Origin: Paucilactobacillus nenjiangensis
Lineage (GTDB): Bacteria; Bacillota; Bacilli; Lactobacillales; Lactobacillaceae
Direction of reading: 5' to 3'
DNA: 50,041 bases
Assembly (NCBI RefSeq): GCF_005405445.1
Contig: NZ_BJEB01000005.1
Location: 1 to 50,041 of the forward strand
Below are positions 34,031 to 44,200 of this stretch, piece by piece. The notes below the pieces were generated by a model. That model was not told the origin of the DNA and searched no databases. It saw only the letters and a program-made list of their open reading frames with translations. The number at the start of each line of letters is the position of its first letter. Position 1 is the stretch's first letter. The position numbers were made by a program, and so were the translations under genes.

Positions 34031-35824
34031 ATGAAAAAGTTAATTCAGTACCGAAGACTAGTTGCAGTTGGGGTAGTTGGATTGATTGCGTTAATTTTGG
34101 AGTTTATCCTTCAAATGCCTTCGATTGCCCAAATTGTGGTGACAATATTGGGATCAATTATCACTATTCTAATGGTTATTGATATGGTGAAGACAATTCG
34201 CTCAGGTAACTTTGGTGTGGATTTATTAGCCATCACTGCCATCGTTGCAACTATGGCGATTGGTGAATATTGGGCGGCTTTGATTGTGTTGTTGATGTTG
34301 GTTGGTGGGGATGCCTTAGAAGATTACGCAGCCACCAAGGCCAACTCTGATTTACAAGCCTTACTGGAGAAAGCTCCACGTAAAGCGCATTTGTTAAATG
34401 AAAAGCAAGAAATAACCGATGTTGAAATTAATGAAGTCAAGATTGGTCATCGTATTTTGGTTAAACCAGGGGAAGTGGTTCCAATTGATGGCCACATTAT
34501 TGAAGGAGCGTCATTAGTCGACGAGGCTTCAATTACTGGTGAATCAAAACCAATCGATAAAAAAGTAAATGACGAAATTTTATCTGGGGTTGTTAATGGT
34601 GAGTCAGCCTTAACGATTGAAGCAGATAAAATTGCTGAGGATAGTCAATATCAGGGAATTATCAAATTAGTGAAACAAGCTGAATCACAGCCAGCCCATT
34701 TCGTGCGCATGGCTGATCAATACGCAATTCCATTTACCATTCTAGCGTACGTCATTGCCGGAACTGCATGGTATTTGTCCGGTGATCCAGTTCGTTTCGC
34801 CGAAGTCCTGGTGGTCGCATCCCCTTGTCCATTAATCTTGGCCGCACCAATTGCATTGGTTGCGGGGATGAGTAAAGCGAGCGTCAGTGGTGTCATAGTT
34901 AAATCAGGTACTACATTGGAAAAATTAGCTAAAATCAAAACCATGGCGTTTGATAAGACAGGAACAATTACTCAAGGAAATCTGCAAATTCAAGATGTAT
35001 TACCTGTTGCAGGAACATCAGAAAAGGAGCTATTATTTTTAACGGGGGCGGTCGAACAACATTCCAATCATATTTTGGCTCAATCAGTTGTAGATGCCGT
35101 GTCTGAAGAATTACCTAGTGTCACCGATATGACTGAGATACCGGGCAAGGGAATTCAGGGTACCGTGAATGGTCAGTTGGTTCAAGCGGGAAACGCTAAA
35201 TTAGTTGATAATGAACAAGTCAAACAGATTCAAGATACTGCCATTTATGTTGCAATTGATGGTAAATATATCGGATGTATCACTTTTGCCGACGAAGTAC
35301 GGACTGAAGCTAAAGAGACGATGTCAGAATTGAAAGACTTAGGGATTAAAAATTTGGTCATGATTTCAGGTGATCGCAAAGCCATTGCGGATAAGATTGC
35401 TAATTTAGTTGGGATTACTCAAGTCTTTGCTGAGAGGTTGCCTGCGGAGAAAATTAAAGTCCTTAATGAAATTCCAAGTACGCAACATCCAATTGCGATG
35501 GTGGGTGATGGAGTAAACGATGCGCCTTCTCTAGTGATTGCGGACGTTGGGATTGCAATGGGGAAGAGCGGTGCGACGGCAGCAAGTGAATCCGCTGATG
35601 CAGTGATTTTGAATGATGATTTAGCTAAGATACCGGCAGTCATTCAAATTTCTAAGTATACGATGAAAATTGCACGACAGGCGGTGTTGATTGGTATTTT
35701 GATTTGTACTATTTTAATGTTAATTGCTAGTGTTGGGGTGATTCCAGTAATTTTCGGTGCGATGCTGCAAGAACTCGTTGATACCGTTACGATTTTATAT
35801 GCCTTGAGAGCAAAAGGTAGTTAA
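34031..35824 (+). CDS. P1B-type heavy-metal ATPase (SPC type)
   Basis: Metal-exporting P-type ATPase of 597 residues without an N-terminal metal-binding domain. Motifs: actuator TGES (169-172), transmembrane metal motif SPCPL (264-268), phosphorylation DKTGT with D308, and GDGVNDAP. SPC rather than CPC argues against copper and for Co/Zn/Cd/Fe-type substrates as in the P1B-4 group; the last helix has QELVDTVTILYALRA in place of HEG[GS]T, so specificity is open. ATG 34031 follows AAGGAGG. Monocistronic. Confidence 0.88.
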   Translation: MKKLIQYRRLVAVGVVGLIALILEFILQMPSIAQIVVTILGSIITILMVIDMVKTIRSGNFGVDLLAITAIVATMAIGEYWAALIVLLMLVGGDALEDYAATKANSDLQALLEKAPRKAHLLNEKQEITDVEINEVKIGHRILVKPGEVVPIDGHIIEGASLVDEASITGESKPIDKKVNDEILSGVVNGESALTIEADKIAEDSQYQGIIKLVKQAESQPAHFVRMADQYAIPFTILAYVIAGTAWYLSGDPVRFAEVLVVASPCPLILAAPIALVAGMSKASVSGVIVKSGTTLEKLAKIKTMAFDKTGTITQGNLQIQDVLPVAGTSEKELLFLTGAVEQHSNHILAQSVVDAVSEELPSVTDMTEIPGKGIQGTVNGQLVQAGNAKLVDNEQVKQIQDTAIYVAIDGKYIGCITFADEVRTEAKETMSELKDLGIKNLVMISGDRKAIADKIANLVGITQVFAERLPAEKIKVLNEIPSTQHPIAMVGDGVNDAPSLVIADVGIAMGKSGATAASESADAVILNDDLAKIPAVIQISKYTMKIARQAVLIGILICTILMLIASVGVIPVIFGAMLQELVDTVTILYALRAKGS

Positions 35825-35929
35825 AAGTTTACAAAATTGATAACAATGATAAGGTTCACGTTCGATTGTGCGTGGATCTTTTATTTTGTGGTAAATTAGT
35901 TATATCAGTTTTAAGGACGGGTATGAATA

Positions 35930-36601
35930 ATGGAAAGAAATCCAACAATCAAGAATTATGAACTGCAAGAAATCGCCATGGGATTAACCTTTGTTGGTGG
36001 CTTTATGGACGCTTACACGTTTATTCAACGTGGTGGGGTGATGGCGGCAGGACAGACTGGCAATGTCATTTTTATCATGAGTGATCTGGTTGATGGCCAT
36101 TGGGGTAATGTGTTCATTAAATTAATGACGATGCTTTCATTTATGGTGGGCATTTCGGTGACGAATGTGATGAATTATAAACTACAACCAACTAAACTAC
36201 ATTGGCGTGTGATTCCTTTGGTTTTAGAGATTATTGTCTGTATTGTGGTGGGATTTATTCCTACAAGTGCCTCCAATTTACTTGTGACCCCACCATTGGC
36301 CTTTGTGATGGCAATGCAAATTTCCGCCTTTACCCACATTGATGGTCGGACATATAACAGTACCTTCACGACCGGGAATATTCGTAATATGGTCAATGGC
36401 TTTACGCGCGGGATCGTTGCAAATAGTTCTGATGATATGAGTAAGGGTGTGACTTATACAAAAATTGTTGTTAGTTTTGTAATTGGGGCGTTGGCATCCG
36501 CATTAATTCAAAAAGTAGTTGCGATTCGTTCAATTTGGATTGCGGCAGTTATTTTAGGCCTAATTTTGGCTTATTATTGGTTTATTGTCCGTAAACGCTA
36601 G
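35930..36601 (+). CDS. DUF1275 (YoaK-type) membrane protein
   Basis: Integral membrane protein of 223 residues with six predicted helices. The family signature GGFMDAYTFIQRGGVMAAGQTGNVIF is at the N-terminus and the matching TYNSTFTTGNIRNM occurs in the middle. Function unknown. It ends one base before the stop of the convergent DUF1905 gene, with no terminator between. Confidence 0.9.
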   Translation: MERNPTIKNYELQEIAMGLTFVGGFMDAYTFIQRGGVMAAGQTGNVIFIMSDLVDGHWGNVFIKLMTMLSFMVGISVTNVMNYKLQPTKLHWRVIPLVLEIIVCIVVGFIPTSASNLLVTPPLAFVMAMQISAFTHIDGRTYNSTFTTGNIRNMVNGFTRGIVANSSDDMSKGVTYTKIVVSFVIGALASALIQKVVAIRSIWIAAVILGLILAYYWFIVRKR

Positions 36602-36602
36602 T

Positions 36603-36881
36603 TTATGGTATAACGTCGACTTCAACGTTTACGTTGTCACCAATTTCCTTGCGAATGGCCTTGGTAATACCGAGAATATAACAAACATTCCCGTCATTAT
36701 CTTTGAGACCCATGTTTACGACGCTGCCACTGTAACTGACGCCATCAAATTTGGCATTCACTTTGACACGACCTTTATCAAACATGGCTTTAATATTAAA
36801 TGGAAAAATCACAAAGGCACCGCCTTTGCCGATTTCTGATTGTTGAATTTTAGTATCATATGTAAAATGTTTTGATTCCAT
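36603..36881 (-). CDS. DUF1905 domain protein
   Basis: A 92-residue small beta-barrel protein matching DUF1905 (GGAFVIFPFNIKAMFDKGRVKVNAKFDG, then YILGITKAIRKEIGDNVNVEVDV). Function unknown. ATG 36879-36881 follows AGGT; a TTG two codons upstream is possible. Confidence 0.8.
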   Translation of the reverse strand: MESKHFTYDTKIQQSEIGKGGAFVIFPFNIKAMFDKGRVKVNAKFDGVSYSGSVVNMGLKDNDGNVCYILGITKAIRKEIGDNVNVEVDVIP

Positions 36882-36967
36882 AGTCAATACCTAGTGATAA
36901 TTTAATGTCTAAATTATCAGCTTTCCCAGAGCTGCAGTCAATCAAACGCGGGTGATAACAGCCACTT

Positions 36968-36983
36968 TGTTTCACGTGAAACA
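36968..36983. other. parS site 5 (exact consensus)
   Basis: TGTTTCACGTGAAACA matches the parS consensus at all 16 positions; intergenic. Confidence 0.85.
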
Positions 36984-36999
36984 AGACCAAACCTTTTGT

Positions 37000-37160
37000 T
37001 TGAATTTGATAGTAAATGGTGCTATATTTTACACAATAAAAAGGGGGTGATGTCTTTTGACTAGTGGAATACAACTTAAGACATCAGCATCCGTATCTTA
37101 TGGTGCAGTGTGCTGATGTAATTAAGGAAGGGCCGGCAAATCTAATGCTGGTCTTTTTTG
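37000..37160 (+). ncRNA. Candidate small RNA / small-peptide transcript
   Basis: Promoter TTGAAT (37000-37005), 17-nt spacer, TATATT (37023-37028); terminator GGCCGGCA/TGCTGGTC plus six T at 37131-37159. The roughly 125-nt RNA has AAGGGGGTGAT (37041-37051), a near-perfect ribosome site. Stem GATGTCTT/AAGACATC (37049-37085) and stem ACATCAGCA/TGCTGATGT (37081-37119) share bases and exclude each other. Confidence 0.55.
37057..37116 (+). CDS. 19-residue small ORF in the candidate RNA
   Basis: TTG at 37057, 9 nt after GGGGG, encodes MTSGIQLKTSASVSYGAVC then TGA. Translation would be blocked by the first stem, which covers the start, and freed when the second stem forms. It may be a real peptide or chance; I recognise no family. 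Confidence 0.3.
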   Translation: MTSGIQLKTSASVSYGAVC

Positions 37161-37299
37161 TTGGCAAAATTTGTCTATTAAGCCGAAATAACGAGAATTT
37201 GATGAGAAGACGATTAGGATGTTATAAGAGTTAAACACCTACGTCTTAATTCGTGATATTCTGGCAAAAAGAATATTTTTGAAACGGAGAAATCGCCTT

Positions 37300-38235
37300 A
37301 TGAAAATCGCAATCGCCGGTGCTGGGGCCTTAGGCAGCCGCTTTGGATTTGCCTTACATCAAGCAGATAATGAAGTTGTTTTAATTGATAATTGGGTTGA
37401 TCATATCAATGCAATTCGTGAGCACGGCTTGAAAATGACTATTGATAATCAAACGCATAATGCCGCGATACCGATAATTACACCACAAGAAATACCGTCT
37501 AATGTGACTGTCGAATTATTAATTGTGTTCACTAAAGCCATGCAGCTTGATCAGATGTTGCAAGACGTGAAACCCATTATGAACGACAATACCAAAGTGT
37601 TGTGCTTATTGAATGGCATTGGCCATGAAGATATAATTGCAAAACACGTCAGTCGTAAAAACATATTTATTGGTAACACGATGTGGACAGCTAATTTAGT
37701 TGCTCCGGGGCACTCCGAATCTTTTGGAGCAGGGAGTGTCAATTTACAAAATTTAGCACCAGGTGAAGAAAATATGGCAATTGCCATTGCAGATGTTTTA
37801 ACTGAGGCTGGTTTGAATGCGCACTTTACTGAAAATGTTCATAACACCATTTATTTAAAAGCATGTGTTAATGGAACGATGAATGGTTTATGCACGCTTC
37901 TTGATGTGAATATGGCTGATTTTGGCGCAACTAAAGATGCACACGATATGGTGGCTAGTATTGTTAAAGAATTTGCCGCCGTGGCTGCCTTTGAGAATGT
38001 TCAGTTGGACGTTGAAGAAGCGATTGAATTCGTAGAGAAATGTTACGACCGTACTACGATAGGGGAACACTTTCCATCTATGCATCAAGATTTAATTAAG
38101 AACCACCGACTGACTGAAATTGACTATATTAATGGTGCAATTTCGCGTAAAGGTCGTAAATATGGTGTCAGCACCCCATACTGTGATTTCCTTACTCAAT
38201 TGATTCATGCTAAAGAAGATATTATTTTAAAATAA
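37300..38235 (+). CDS. Ketopantoate reductase family protein (PanE/ApbA-like)
   Basis: NAD(P)-dependent reductase of 311 residues. The Rossmann loop GAGALGSRFG is at 7-16, the active-site Lys is in the first position of KACVNGTMNGLCTLL, and the C-terminal helical domain is complete. In lactic acid bacteria such proteins act either in pantothenate synthesis or as 2-hydroxyacid dehydrogenases on branched-chain keto acids; no pan genes are adjacent, so I leave the role open. ATG 37300 follows ACGGAG. Confidence 0.85.
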   Translation: MKIAIAGAGALGSRFGFALHQADNEVVLIDNWVDHINAIREHGLKMTIDNQTHNAAIPIITPQEIPSNVTVELLIVFTKAMQLDQMLQDVKPIMNDNTKVLCLLNGIGHEDIIAKHVSRKNIFIGNTMWTANLVAPGHSESFGAGSVNLQNLAPGEENMAIAIADVLTEAGLNAHFTENVHNTIYLKACVNGTMNGLCTLLDVNMADFGATKDAHDMVASIVKEFAAVAAFENVQLDVEEAIEFVEKCYDRTTIGEHFPSMHQDLIKNHRLTEIDYINGAISRKGRKYGVSTPYCDFLTQLIHAKEDIILK

Positions 38236-38416
38236 AATTTACTTTCTTGATAGGTATCAAGTATTTTTAAATCAGGTTACGTTACAATTTGAGTTAATAA
38301 GTAGTTATGATTTAAAAAAATAAGTGAGTGTGTTATTTTGAAACTTAGATAATATTCGTTAATGATTTCTAATATTATCAGTCAAAAAGTTAACGAATAG
38401 GAAATGGGGTCGTGGT
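38236..38416 (+). promoter_or_regulatory. Intergenic: terminator-like hairpin then unassigned leader
   Basis: CTTGATA/TATCAAG (38246-38261) followed by a T-run ends the panE-like transcript. The rest, before the flp gene, contains a distant repeat of GTTAA / TTAACG flanking an AT-rich stretch; no clear promoter or FNR box. Confidence 0.4.
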
Positions 38417-39079
38417 ATGTTAAAAGAAGATCATTTATGTGTCACCCTTGTACCATTGTTTGATGTGTTAGATGTAGAAGACCAAAAGCGCATCAACGAC
38501 CTGGTTAGTCATCGTACTTTGTCAAAAGGGGAAGTCGTGATTGATCCAAACGAAGAAGCTCAATTAGTGATTGTTGCTAGAGGAGATCTGAAGATTTATC
38601 AGTTGTCTGCCAATGGGCATGAACAATTGATGCGAATTGCTGAACCAGGTGATTATGAAGGTGAAAGTGCACTACTTGGTGCTCACAATGAAAATGTATA
38701 CGGTGAGGCACTGGAGAAAACGGAAGTTTGTATTTTGAAACATTCTGATTTTCATGATTTGCTCGAAAGCTATCCAGAGTTGGCACTTAAACTATTGTCA
38801 ATTAATGCAGATAAAATGAAACAAATTGAGCAGCAATCACAATTTTTAACAATGGAGAAGGTCGAAGAACGCTTAGCTAATTACCTGTTAAACCTAAATA
38901 AGGTGGCAGATGATGAGAATGTCGTCATTCCAATGAAAATGAAAGATTTGGCAACGTTTTTAGGTACGACACCAGAGACCTTGTCACGTAAATTAAAATT
39001 ATTAGAACAAAAGAAATTAATTAAAAAAAATCATAAACAAGTACGACTGTTAGATATTGATGCATTGGAAGATGTTTAA
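38417..39079 (+). CDS. flp: Crp/Fnr family regulator, FLP type
   Basis: Regulator of 220 residues with an N-terminal cyclic-nucleotide-like beta roll and a C-terminal helix-turn-helix (MKDLATFLGTTPETLSRKLKLLEQKKLI, with the FNR-like E-T-L-S-R recognition pattern). It lacks the FNR Fe-S Cys cluster but has two Cys, C8 and C105, positions close to the redox disulfide pair known in the FLP protein of Lactobacillus casei. A thiol-based oxidative switch is therefore likely. Monocistronic with a strong terminator. Confidence 0.85.
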   Translation: MLKEDHLCVTLVPLFDVLDVEDQKRINDLVSHRTLSKGEVVIDPNEEAQLVIVARGDLKIYQLSANGHEQLMRIAEPGDYEGESALLGAHNENVYGEALEKTEVCILKHSDFHDLLESYPELALKLLSINADKMKQIEQQSQFLTMEKVEERLANYLLNLNKVADDENVVIPMKMKDLATFLGTTPETLSRKLKLLEQKKLIKKNHKQVRLLDIDALEDV

Positions 39080-39087
39080 AAATACTC

Positions 39088-39129
39088 AAAAAGGTTGGAA
39101 TCAAATGCGAATTTGATTCCAACCTTTTT
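39088..39129. terminator. Bidirectional terminator
   Basis: 18-bp perfect stem starting AAAAAGGTTGGAATC with a 6-nt loop, ending in five T, between convergent genes. Confidence 0.92.
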
Positions 39130-39146
39130 AGTTACAAAAATTAAGA

Positions 39147-39800
39147 TTAGTATTTCATTGGAGAGTCGCCGTCGGTATTTGGTTTGTTAACCCCAATTGA
39201 ACGGCCACGATATGGCTCAGGATTGGCTATGATTTTAGCGATGAACGTACCAACGCTTTTACGTGAAACAACAGTACCCTTAAAGGTTTCATCAGCTTCT
39301 GTGGTTTCATAATCGACGTCAGTATTATCGGACAACCAAGCAGGCCTGATAATGGTGTAGTTCACATCAGAAGTTTGAATTAATTTAGCGGCATCTGCAT
39401 ACGTCGTCAGATAACTATTTTTGACACCGCCACCTAACGTCGTATTGTTAAATTCACCAAATTTTCCAGGGACTTCGTCGTAAATTCCCAGTGTGGAAAC
39501 CCAAATCAGTTGTTGAACTTTGGTAGCTTTGATGGCTTTGACAACATTCTCGGCTAATGGAACGATACTGTTACTGGCTAAATTAGCATATACCAAATCG
39601 ATCCCATCCATGGCTTCGGTCAAAAATTGTAAATCAGAAACATCACCGACGACAATTTTGACTTGATTGTGGAGCTTTTCAGGCACTTTGTTGGCATCTC
39701 TGACTAATAATGTAACATCAGCACTACTGTCGTCTAATAAGCTTTGTGTTGCAAATTGAGCAATACGGCCATTACCACATAAAATTAATACTTTTTTCAT
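39147..39800 (-). CDS. NmrA-like NAD(P)-binding protein (atypical SDR)
   Basis: Rossmann protein of about 217 residues. The glycine motif is CGNGRIAQFA near the N-terminus, VSTLGIYDEVPGKF and YTIIRPAWL are typical of atypical SDRs that sense or use NAD(P)H. The YxxxK pattern is not conserved, so a redox sensor or isomerase-like role is possible. ATG 39798-39800 chosen over TTG two codons upstream. Confidence 0.8.
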   Translation of the reverse strand: MKKVLILCGNGRIAQFATQSLLDDSSADVTLLVRDANKVPEKLHNQVKIVVGDVSDLQFLTEAMDGIDLVYANLASNSIVPLAENVVKAIKATKVQQLIWVSTLGIYDEVPGKFGEFNNTTLGGGVKNSYLTTYADAAKLIQTSDVNYTIIRPAWLSDNTDVDYETTEADETFKGTVVSRKSVGTFIAKIIANPEPYRGRSIGVNKPNTDGDSPMKY

Positions 39801-40124
39801 GTTCAATACTTCTCTTCTAAATGTTTACAAGTCAGTGATAAACCAGATTCAGGCGGTAGGTCAAGAAAAAGCACTTTTTAAGTCAAATTGGGGATTATTT
39901 GTTAATTAGGGTGCGTATTTTTGCCATTTAGTAATGGTAATTAACCACTTAACTAGTTTAGGTTTACTTGTGCCAGTTATTATGGTGTAATAAGACTTGC
40001 GAAAAATGCGATGCGACGGTAAATATTGGGAGAAACAGCTCAGATTAGTCTTAAGTGAGTTTGGAATTTATCACTTGGACACCGTTTGTGTGCGTATGAT
40101 TTTATGTTTCAGGAGGAAAATTAA
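39801..40124 (+). promoter_or_regulatory. Leader and promoter of ABC exporter
   Basis: No gene supported. Promoter TTTACT (39963-39968), 17-nt spacer, TGTAAT (39986-39991) gives a 5' leader of about 125 nt with one hairpin, AAGTGA/TCACTT (40053-40076). A short TTG-initiated frame at 39997 lacks a ribosome site. Confidence 0.5.
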
Positions 40125-41861
40125 ATGGTTTTTAAGGCGATTGGTAAGTATAAATTACTCGTCTGTGCAGCGTTGGTCACGATGATTATTCAAGTAGCCG
40201 CGATGCTCTGGCAACCACAATATTTAAAAAGCATTATGAAGGTCATGGTTGATACCAGCCTTTCAACGAATGGTAAGGTCGATCAAATCAGTTCGTATGG
40301 TTTTGGACTGTTAGCAATTGCGGTGATGGGACTAATTGGTTCCGTGCTCAATACAATTGCGGCAGCTAAAATTGCACAATCTGTCTCGGCCGATATTCGA
40401 GAAAATACATTTCGAAAAATTCAGACTTTTTCATATGAAGATGTCGAAAAGTTTAGCGCATCTAATTTAGTAGTGCGAATGACCAATGACTTGAATCAAG
40501 TTCAAATGTTATTGATGATGGTCTTTCAGGTATTAATACGGGTCCCAATTTTGTTTATTGGTGCCTTTGTTCTGTCAATTTTAACTATGCCACAATTATG
40601 GTGGATTATTATTGTGATGGTGGTGTTAATTGTCGTGGTGACCGCATTTTCAATGAAAGCCATGGGTCCACATTTCATGGCATTCCAAACCTTAATGGAT
40701 AAGATTAATGGGATTGCCAAAGATAATTTGCGTGGCTCACGCGTGGTTAAATCTTTCGTGCAAGAAAAAAATCAAATTAGTAAGTTCGATAAAGAGTCTG
40801 ACGAACTATTCGGCCATAACTTGGCGGTTGGATATATTTTTTCTACCATGGTTCCGGCATTTACAATTATTTCTCAATTAGCTGTGTTTGGCGCAATTTT
40901 ATTTATTTCGACTTACATCACGGATTCAGTGTCAGTTGCTACAGATCAATTAGGCGGAATCATGTCCTTTATCCAATATATGATGCAAATTATGTTTGCG
41001 ATTACCATGGGTGGGATGATGTCAATGTTTGCTTCTCGTGGGTTTGTGTCTGCACACCGGATTCAAGAAGTATTGGCAACGGAACCTTCGATGACTTATG
41101 ACGATGTGCCAGATGAAGACTTAGATGGTTCAATTAAATTTGATAACGTGTCATTTGCATATCCTAATGATGAAGATATGACACTTAAAAATATTAGTTT
41201 TGAAGTTAAGAACGGCGAAATGGTCGGGATTGTCGGGGCCACCGGTTCTGGTAAATCGACGCTTGCACAATTAATTCCGCGACTATTTGATCCAAATGAA
41301 GGAACAGTTAGTGTCGGTGGTAAAGATATTAAACACGTGTCCCAAAATACTTTAAAAAAATCAATTTCAATTGTCTTACAAAAAGCGATTCTCTTTTCAG
41401 GGACTATTGCTGATAATTTAAAGCAAGGCAAGTCAAATGCAAGCGAAGACGATTTAAATCGAGCTGCTAAAATTGCCCAGGCAGCCGAATTTATTGACCG
41501 TCTCCCAAATCGCTATAATGCAGAAGTGGAAGAGCGTGGAAATAATTTTTCTGGTGGTCAAAAGCAACGTTTATCGATTACTCGAGGAGTCATCAAGAAT
41601 CCTAATATTTTGATTTTAGATGATTCAACTTCCGCACTTGATGCACGTTCAGAAAAGTTGGTTCAAGATGCATTCAACCAAGAATTAAAAGACACTACCA
41701 CAGTGATTATTGCGCAGAAGATTTCATCTGTCGTACATGCTGACAAGATTTTAGTTCTGGATGAAGGTAAATTAGTTGCTCAAGGGACTCATCATGAACT
41801 TTTGGAGAGCTCTGACGTTTACCAACAAATTTACGATACTCAAAAAGCACAGGAGGACTAG
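40125..41861 (+). CDS. ABC multidrug exporter half, degenerate-site subunit (LmrC/BmrC type)
   Basis: Half-transporter of 578 residues: six membrane helices then an ATPase domain. Walker [10 protein letters not shown] is at 371-379 and the signature FSGGQKQR is canonical, but the Walker B Glu is Asp ([11 protein letters not shown]) and the H-loop His is Gln (IIAQKISS). These changes mark the partner with the non-hydrolytic site in heterodimeric exporters such as LmrCD and BmrCD. ATG 40125 follows AGGAGG; the partner starts 5 nt after its stop. Confidence 0.92.
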   Translation: MVFKAIGKYKLLVCAALVTMIIQVAAMLWQPQYLKSIMKVMVDTSLSTNGKVDQISSYGFGLLAIAVMGLIGSVLNTIAAAKIAQSVSADIRENTFRKIQTFSYEDVEKFSASNLVVRMTNDLNQVQMLLMMVFQVLIRVPILFIGAFVLSILTMPQLWWIIIVMVVLIVVVTAFSMKAMGPHFMAFQTLMDKINGIAKDNLRGSRVVKSFVQEKNQISKFDKESDELFGHNLAVGYIFSTMVPAFTIISQLAVFGAILFISTYITDSVSVATDQLGGIMSFIQYMMQIMFAITMGGMMSMFASRGFVSAHRIQEVLATEPSMTYDDVPDEDLDGSIKFDNVSFAYPNDEDMTLKNISFEVKNGEMVGIVGATGSGKSTLAQLIPRLFDPNEGTVSVGGKDIKHVSQNTLKKSISIVLQKAILFSGTIADNLKQGKSNASEDDLNRAAKIAQAAEFIDRLPNRYNAEVEERGNNFSGGQKQRLSITRGVIKNPNILILDDSTSALDARSEKLVQDAFNQELKDTTTVIIAQKISSVVHADKILVLDEGKLVAQGTHHELLESSDVYQQIYDTQKAQED

Positions 41862-41866
41862 AAAAT

Positions 41867-43963
41867 ATGAATGATACATTACGAGCAATTAAGTTCTTTT
41901 ACTTGTATTTAAAAAAATATAAATTCTCGTTCTTCTTAATTGCAATCTTTATTATTGTGGCAACTTATTTACAAGTTAAATCTCCTGTAATTTTAGGGGA
42001 TGCGATTACTAATTTAAGTACTTACGTGACTGACTTTTTTAGTCACCAACACTCTGGTGAGGCGATTAAAGCTTTGAAAAAAATTGCTGCCGGGGCAGCA
42101 ACATCTCAGGATACTTTACAGCAAATAGCCCAACAAATGTCCGCCTCCGCTGGGCACACCATTAGTTGGAAGTCATTGACTGATGCCAATGTTCCACAAG
42201 CTGTGTTATCAAGCTTACCTCAAGGAACTAGCATTCACAGCCTTCAACAAATGGCAGCCATGCCAACAAATTGGAAATCTTTAACAGATGGTAATGTGGC
42301 TCAAAGCATTATTTCAAGCCTTCCGTCTGGGACGTCGATTCATAGTTTGCATCAAGCAGCCGTATCTGTCGCGCCCAATAAAAATGATTTCTTTGGGGCG
42401 ATGTGGAAACTACTCGCGTTTTATGTAATGACTGGGGTAGCACAGTTACTTTACACCATCTTGTTCACGCGGATTATCGCACATTCCACAAATCGGATGC
42501 GTAAGGGCCTCTTCGCTAAAATCGAACGTTTAACGATTGCGTATTTTGATTCTCATGCCGATGGAGATATCTTAGCTCGTTTCACCTCTGACTTAGATAA
42601 CATTCAAAATACTTTGAATCAAGCAGCCGTGAACGTGGCGTCTAATTTTGCTTTATTCATCGGGATTGTCTTCATGATTTTCCATGAGAATGTAAGTATG
42701 GCCTGGGTGACTGTCTCGACGACCCCAGTAGCTGTTTTAGCTGCCGTGATTATTATCATTCAAGCCAAGAAGTATACTGATCGCCAACAACAAGAAGTTG
42801 GTGAATTGAATGCTTATATGGATGAGAAAATTTCGGGTCAAAAAGCGATTATTGTTGAAGGCCAACAACAAGAAGCGATTGATGGCTTTGTAAAGCAAAA
42901 TGAAAAAGTTCAAAAATCAACTTTCGCAGCACAAACTTGGTCGGGGATGATTTTCCCATTAATGAATGGCTTTTCATTATTAACGACCGCATTAGTGATT
43001 TTTATGGGTACCAAAATTGCCTTACAGGATAGTTCGTTATCAACGGCTGCTGCACTTGGTCTTGTGGTAACCTTTATCCAATATGCGCAACAATATTACA
43101 ATCCAATCATGCAAATTTCTTCATCATTCGGCCAATTACAATTGGCGGTGACCGGAGCAACTCGATTGAATGTTCTCTTTGATGAAAAAGAAGAAGTTCG
43201 TCCCGTTAATGGGAAGCAATTTGGAGAAATGTCGACCGGTATTCAGATTGAACATGTTGACTTTGGCTATGATCCTGGCAAACCAATTTTAAAAGATGTC
43301 AATATTGATGTTGAAAAAGGCCAAATGGTGGCCTTAGTCGGGCCAACCGGTTCTGGTAAAACGACAGTCATGAATCTTATGAATCGTTTCTATGATGTTG
43401 GTAGTGGCGTTATTAAGTACGACGGAACTGATATTCGCGAGTTTGATCTTGATAGCTTAAGATCTAAGGTCGGAATCGTATTACAAGAATCTGTTCTATT
43501 TACTGGTACGATTGCTGACAATATTAAGTTCGGTAAACCTGATGCCACTGATGAAGAAATGATGGAAGTTGCTAAAATGACACATATTCATGATTTCATC
43601 ATGTCATTGCCAGACCAATACCAAACTCAAATTGATGATAGCGAGTCTGCTTTTTCCGTGGGTCAAAAACAACAAGTTTCGATTGCTCGAACGATTCTAA
43701 GTGATCCTGAAATTGTAATTTTGGATGAAGCAACATCAAATGTCGATACTGTGACGGAACAACAAATCCAATGGGCAATGGATGCAGCCATTGAAGGAAG
43801 AACTTCCTTTGTGATTGCTCATCGACTTAAAACAATTTTAAATGCAGATAAGATTGTTGTCCTAAAAGATGGCCAAGTGATTGAAGAGGGTAATCATCAT
43901 GAACTTGTCGCTGCCGGTGGATTTTATTCTGAACTGTATCATAATCAGTTTGTATTTGAATAA
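41867..43963 (+). CDS. ABC multidrug exporter half, catalytic subunit (LmrD/BmrD type) with extended outer loop
   Basis: Half-transporter of 698 residues. Walker [10 protein letters not shown], Walker B with catalytic Glu ([11 protein letters not shown]) and H-loop VIAHRLKT are canonical, while the signature reads FSVGQKQQ, as expected for the complementary partner. Between helix 1 and helix 2 lies a 110-residue extracellular loop (about 58-172) containing two tandem 35-residue repeats that start WKSLTD at 101 and 136. The pair would export drugs or lipids. Confidence 0.92.
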   Translation: MNDTLRAIKFFYLYLKKYKFSFFLIAIFIIVATYLQVKSPVILGDAITNLSTYVTDFFSHQHSGEAIKALKKIAAGAATSQDTLQQIAQQMSASAGHTISWKSLTDANVPQAVLSSLPQGTSIHSLQQMAAMPTNWKSLTDGNVAQSIISSLPSGTSIHSLHQAAVSVAPNKNDFFGAMWKLLAFYVMTGVAQLLYTILFTRIIAHSTNRMRKGLFAKIERLTIAYFDSHADGDILARFTSDLDNIQNTLNQAAVNVASNFALFIGIVFMIFHENVSMAWVTVSTTPVAVLAAVIIIIQAKKYTDRQQQEVGELNAYMDEKISGQKAIIVEGQQQEAIDGFVKQNEKVQKSTFAAQTWSGMIFPLMNGFSLLTTALVIFMGTKIALQDSSLSTAAALGLVVTFIQYAQQYYNPIMQISSSFGQLQLAVTGATRLNVLFDEKEEVRPVNGKQFGEMSTGIQIEHVDFGYDPGKPILKDVNIDVEKGQMVALVGPTGSGKTTVMNLMNRFYDVGSGVIKYDGTDIREFDLDSLRSKVGIVLQESVLFTGTIADNIKFGKPDATDEEMMEVAKMTHIHDFIMSLPDQYQTQIDDSESAFSVGQKQQVSIARTILSDPEIVILDEATSNVDTVTEQQIQWAMDAAIEGRTSFVIAHRLKTILNADKIVVLKDGQVIEEGNHHELVAAGGFYSELYHNQFVFE

Positions 43964-44003
43964 AAGAGTGCGAAACTAATTGTTCAATTCTAAAGCATTA
44001 ACG

Positions 44004-44045
44004 AAAAAATACCGTTTATTCTATTTTTGAATAGACGGTATTTTT
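44004..44045 (+). terminator. Terminator after ABC exporter
   Basis: AAAATACCGTTTATTC / GAATAGACGGTATTTT stem (one mismatch) with a short T-run. Confidence 0.85.
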
Positions 44046-44151
44046 AGTTAATCGAAGGAATTAATTAGTTAAGCGCGTATCAAACAACCACACATAAATT
44101 TCCTGGGTAATTATTTGCATTACGATTTTCCAAAAGTAGTCGACTGTCAAA

Positions 44152-44175
44152 CTATTACATGTTATAGTGTAATAG
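44152..44175. promoter_or_regulatory. ArsR/CadC-type operator
   Basis: Perfect 8-bp inverted repeat CTATTACA / TGTAATAG with an 8-nt spacer that contains a TATAGT -10-like element, 25 nt before the arsR-family gene; typical of metal-released repressors. Confidence 0.7.
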
Positions 44176-44200
44176 ATAAAGACGAAAGGAAATTTTAAAA

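Noticed and set aside
39259-39276. TTTTACGTGAAACA half-match to parS
   Set aside because: Only one half is good and it lies within the NmrA-like coding sequence.
39997-40185. BmrB-like leader ORF before the ABC exporter
   Set aside because: TTG start without a ribosome site, overlaps the exporter gene, and no terminator/antiterminator pair is visible.
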